DNA of 10,509 nt, taken from assembly GCA_009783805.1 (NCBI GenBank), contig WRCU01000027.1, positions 1 to 10,509 on the forward strand, read 5' to 3'. The notes below the pieces were generated by a model. It was not told the origin of the DNA. It saw nothing but the letters and a program-made list of their open reading frames with translations, and did not search any database. Source of the stretch: Oscillospiraceae bacterium (lineage in GTDB: Bacteria > Bacillota > Clostridia > WRCU01). Of this stretch, positions 8,389-10,509 are shown piece after piece; positions within the stretch are counted from its first letter, which is position 1; every line of letters starts with the position of its first letter. The translations under genes were made by a program, and so were the position numbers.

Positions 8389-8400
8389 CGGCATATAGCG

Positions 8401-8405
8401 AGGAG
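8401..8405 (+). promoter_or_regulatory. Ribosome binding site of the PilB-type ATPase gene
   Basis: AGGAG stands 4 nt before the ATG at 8410 and only 1 nt before the adjacent ATG at 8407. The spacing favours 8410 as the start, although it is still short. Confidence 0.6.
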
Positions 8406-8409
8406 AATG

Positions 8410-9618
8410 ATGTACAACCAGGGTAGGCAAGCCGGAAGCCAGCAGGACGACATGAAGAGCATGCCGGTCATCAACCTCGCGAACTCCATCCTGGACAAAG
8501 CGATAGCCTTGGGCGCCAGCGACATACACATAGAGCCTTACGAATCGTACTTCAGGGTCAGGTGCAGGGTGGACGGCGTGCTGGAGGAGACCCTCAGGGC
8601 CCCGACCGACGTGTACCCGGCCCTCTCGACGCGCCTGAAGCTCGTGGCGGGCATGAACATCGCCGAGAAGAGGCTGCCGCAGGACGGCAGGATCGACCAT
8701 GAGAGCGGCGGGAAGAACGCCGACATAAGGGCCTCCACGATACCCACGGTGCACGGGGAGAAGCTCGAGCTGCGCATACACGACAAGGGGGCCGCCAACT
8801 TCACGCGCGGGCTGCTGGGGCTCTCGGGCAGGCAGGAGGAGCTGTACGAGGCCATGCTCGCGGCGCCGCACGGCGTCATCCTGCTCACGGGCCCGACCGG
8901 GTGCGGCAAGTCCACCACGCTGTGCACGATGGCGATGGAGCTGAGGTCGCCCACGAAAAACATAGTCACCATAGAGGACCCGGTCGAATACGTCCTGGAC
9001 GGCATAAACCAGGTCAGCGTCAACGCCAAAGCCGGAATGACCTTCGCGTCAGGGCTCAGGAGCATATTGAGACAGGACCCGGACATCATCGTGGTCGGCG
9101 AGGTGCGCGACGAGGAGACGGCGCAGATCGCGCTGCGCGCCGCCATAACGGGCCACCTGGTGCTCTCGACGCTCCACACGAACGACGCGCCCGGCACGGT
9201 CACCAGGCTGGTGAACATGGGCCTCGAGCCTTACCTGCTGGCGGACTCGCTGGTGGGGATAATATCCCAGAGGCTCATGAGGAAGGTGTGCCCGAAGTGC
9301 CGGGAGGAGCGGCCCGCCGACGAGGTGGAGTGCGGCATCCTGGGGGTGGCGCCAGGATCCGGCGTCACGCTGAGCCACGAAAAAGGGTGCGAGGCCTGCG
9401 GGGGCGCGGGCTACAGCGGGCGGGTGCCGGTGCACGAGATGCTGCTGGTCGACGACCGGATAAGGTCGCATATAGAGCGGAGCCACAGCTACCCCGAGGA
9501 GATAAGGAAGGCGGCCTCGGCCGCCGGGATGAGGTCGATCATGGAGAACGCGGCCGAGCTCGTCCTCAAGGGGGAGACGACTATAAAAGAGATGATGAGG
9601 ACCGTCTATGTCAAGTAG
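8410..9618 (+). CDS. pilB: Short GspE/PilB-type secretion/pilus ATPase
   Basis: This is a hexameric cytoplasmic motor of the type II secretion/type IV pilus superfamily, predicted to drive pilin polymerisation. The 402-residue product has the PAS-like N2 domain (from about 20; SDIHIEPYESYFRVRCRVDG at 37-56), Walker A GPTGCGKST (161-169), Asp box IVTIEDPVEY (185-194), Walker B DPDIIVVGEVRD (223-234), His box TGHLVLSTLHT (248-258) and a zinc tetracysteine: C294 and C297 (CPKC), C327 and C330 (CEAC). The Cys module marks the GspE/PilB branch and is absent from PilT. Typical PilB proteins are about 550-570 residues; here the N-terminal N1 domain is missing, although the core is intact. Upstream open frame exists but runs antisense to the ATPase genes. 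ATG 8407 would add one residue. It could serve a type II secretion system instead; adjacency to pilT favours pili. Confidence 0.92.
   Translation: MYNQGRQAGSQQDDMKSMPVINLANSILDKAIALGASDIHIEPYESYFRVRCRVDGVLEETLRAPTDVYPALSTRLKLVAGMNIAEKRLPQDGRIDHESGGKNADIRASTIPTVHGEKLELRIHDKGAANFTRGLLGLSGRQEELYEAMLAAPHGVILLTGPTGCGKSTTLCTMAMELRSPTKNIVTIEDPVEYVLDGINQVSVNAKAGMTFASGLRSILRQDPDIIVVGEVRDEETAQIALRAAITGHLVLSTLHTNDAPGTVTRLVNMGLEPYLLADSLVGIISQRLMRKVCPKCREERPADEVECGILGVAPGSGVTLSHEKGCEACGGAGYSGRVPVHEMLLVDDRIRSHIERSHSYPEEIRKAASAAGMRSIMENAAELVLKGETTIKEMMRTVYVK
9597..9601 (+). promoter_or_regulatory. Ribosome binding site of the PilT-type gene, inside pilB
   Basis: GAGGA lies 6 nt before the pilT ATG, within the last codons of pilB. 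It settles the pilT start and implies coupled translation of the two motors. Confidence 0.65.
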
Positions 9619-10509
9619 CGAGATCCAGATCGAGGGGCTGCTGGAAAGGTCTATCCAGGCGCGCGCGACGGACATACACATAACGGTGGGCAGCCCGCCC
9701 ATGTTCAGGGTGGGCGGCATGATAGCGCCGGTGGAAGGCTATGAGCCCTTGAAGCCGGCGGTCACCAAGGGGCTGGCCGAGTCGATCATGGGCGAGGACC
9801 AGCGCAGGGCCTTCGAGGAGAACGGGGAGGTGGACTTCTCCTTCTCCCGGCCGGGCAAGGGCAGGTATAGGGTTAACGTGTACTCGCAGAGGGGCACGAA
9901 CGCCATAGCGCTGAGGGCGCTCCCGCTCGAGATCCCGCCGTTCGAGAGCCTCGGCATCCCGGAGGCGGTGAAGCAGTTCGCGCGCAAGCAAAAAGGCCTG
10001 ATACTCACGTCCGGCATCAGCGGCAGCGGCAAGTCCACGACGATGGCGGCCCTCATCGACATGATCAACGCCGAGCAAAGGAAATTGATCATAACGATAG
10101 AGGACCCGATAGAGTTCCTCCACAAGCATAAGAGCAGCGTCGTCGTGCAGCGCGAGGTGGGCGGCGACACGAGGAGCTTTTCCGCGGCGCTCCGGGCGGC
10201 GCTTAGGGAGGACCCGGACGTGATCCTGGTCGGCGAGATGCGCGACCCCGAAACCATATCCATAGCCCTCACGGCCGCCGAAACCGGGCACCTGGTGCTC
10301 TCGACCATCCACACGCTGGGCGCGGCCAAGAGCATGGACAGGATAATAGACGGGTTCCCGCCGAACCAGCAGAACCAGATACGCAGCCAGCTGGCCACCG
10401 TGCTCGAAGGCGTCGTCTCGCAGCAGCTCGTGCCGACCAAGGAGGGCAGGGGCGTCATCCTGGCGACCGAGATACTGATGGTCACCCCCGCCGTCCGGAA
10501 CTTGATCAG
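9608..10509 (+). CDS. pilT: PilT-type pilus retraction ATPase (3' end cut by window)
   Basis: PilT is the hexameric ATPase that depolymerises type IV pili and powers twitching motility and DNA uptake. Three hundred codons are present of an expected 345-360. The N-terminus has the family pattern ATDIHITVGSPPMFRVGG (20-37). Motifs in order are Walker A GISGSGKST (136-144), Asp box IITIEDPIEF (161-170), Walker B EDPDVILVGEMRD (201-213), His box TGHLVLSTIHT (226-236) and, right at the window edge, AVRNLI (295-300), the start of the AIRNLIRE motif diagnostic of PilT. No tetracysteine is present, unlike the upstream gene. Walker A has Ile-Ser where Pro-Thr is usual, but the GxxxxGKS/T pattern is kept. 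The gene overlaps pilB by 11 nt. Confidence 0.94.
   Translation, partial: MSSSEIQIEGLLERSIQARATDIHITVGSPPMFRVGGMIAPVEGYEPLKPAVTKGLAESIMGEDQRRAFEENGEVDFSFSRPGKGRYRVNVYSQRGTNAIALRALPLEIPPFESLGIPEAVKQFARKQKGLILTSGISGSGKSTTMAALIDMINAEQRKLIITIEDPIEFLHKHKSSVVVQREVGGDTRSFSAALRAALREDPDVILVGEMRDPETISIALTAAETGHLVLSTIHTLGAAKSMDRIIDGFPPNQQNQIRSQLATVLEGVVSQQLVPTKEGRGVILATEILMVTPAVRNLI

Noticed and set aside
7399..8409. In-frame upstream extension of pilB giving a 739-residue open frame
   Set aside because: It runs antisense through well-supported ATPase subunits C and G/H, crosses the promoter and has no pilus-family similarity; the AGGAG site at 8401 marks the start.
8265..8531. Upstream extension of subunit G/H to 196 residues
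   Set aside because: The added part is antisense to the pilB start and crosses the promoter region; the family begins at about MENIVREM and is about 105 residues long.

Overview
The window holds most of a V/A-type (rotary) ATPase operon on the minus strand and, divergent from it, the first two genes of a type IV pilus motor operon on the plus strand. DNA is GC-rich (about two thirds GC by eye) with frequent AGG (Arg) and ATA (Ile) codons in both operons. I read the organism as a bacterium: PilB-like and PilT-like motor ATPases are bacterial families, the shared intergenic region contains good sigma70-type elements, and the A subunit resembles those of bacterial V-type ATPases. A GC-rich anaerobe such as a member of Synergistota would fit, but this is a low-confidence inference; an archaeal source is not formally excluded.

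Minus strand, in transcription order (right to left): peripheral-stalk subunit G/H (7941-8264), subunit C/d (6922-7944), membrane subunit I/a (4929-6854), proteolipid K/c (4367-4819), subunit F (4062-4364), stalk subunit E (3431-4018), catalytic subunit A (1565-3385), regulatory subunit B (148-1554) and the first 49 codons of subunit D (1-148, cut by the window edge). Genes are tightly packed, with 4-nt and 1-nt overlaps at H/C and B/D; the largest gap is 109 nt between I and K, which contains inverted repeats and a strong ribosome binding site. All nine subunits of a V/A-type enzyme are represented: A3B3 head, D/F central shaft, C socket, E/G(H) stators, I stator membrane arm and K ring. The order H-C-I-K-F-E-A-B-D differs from the better-known H-I-K-E-C-F-A-B-D order.

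Plus strand: after a 145-nt divergent intergenic region (8265-8409) with overlapping back-to-back promoter elements, a short GspE/PilB-type ATPase (8410-9618) overlaps by 11 nt a PilT-type retraction ATPase (9608 to the window end, about 300 of an expected 345-360 residues). PilB-type motors power pilus extension and PilT-type motors power retraction.

Nothing in the window looks like a new defence, mobile or RNA-guided system. The points worth a second look are the subunit order, the four-helix K subunit with one acidic site, the structured I-K gap, the divergent promoter and hairpin region, and the PilB that lacks its usual N-terminal domain.
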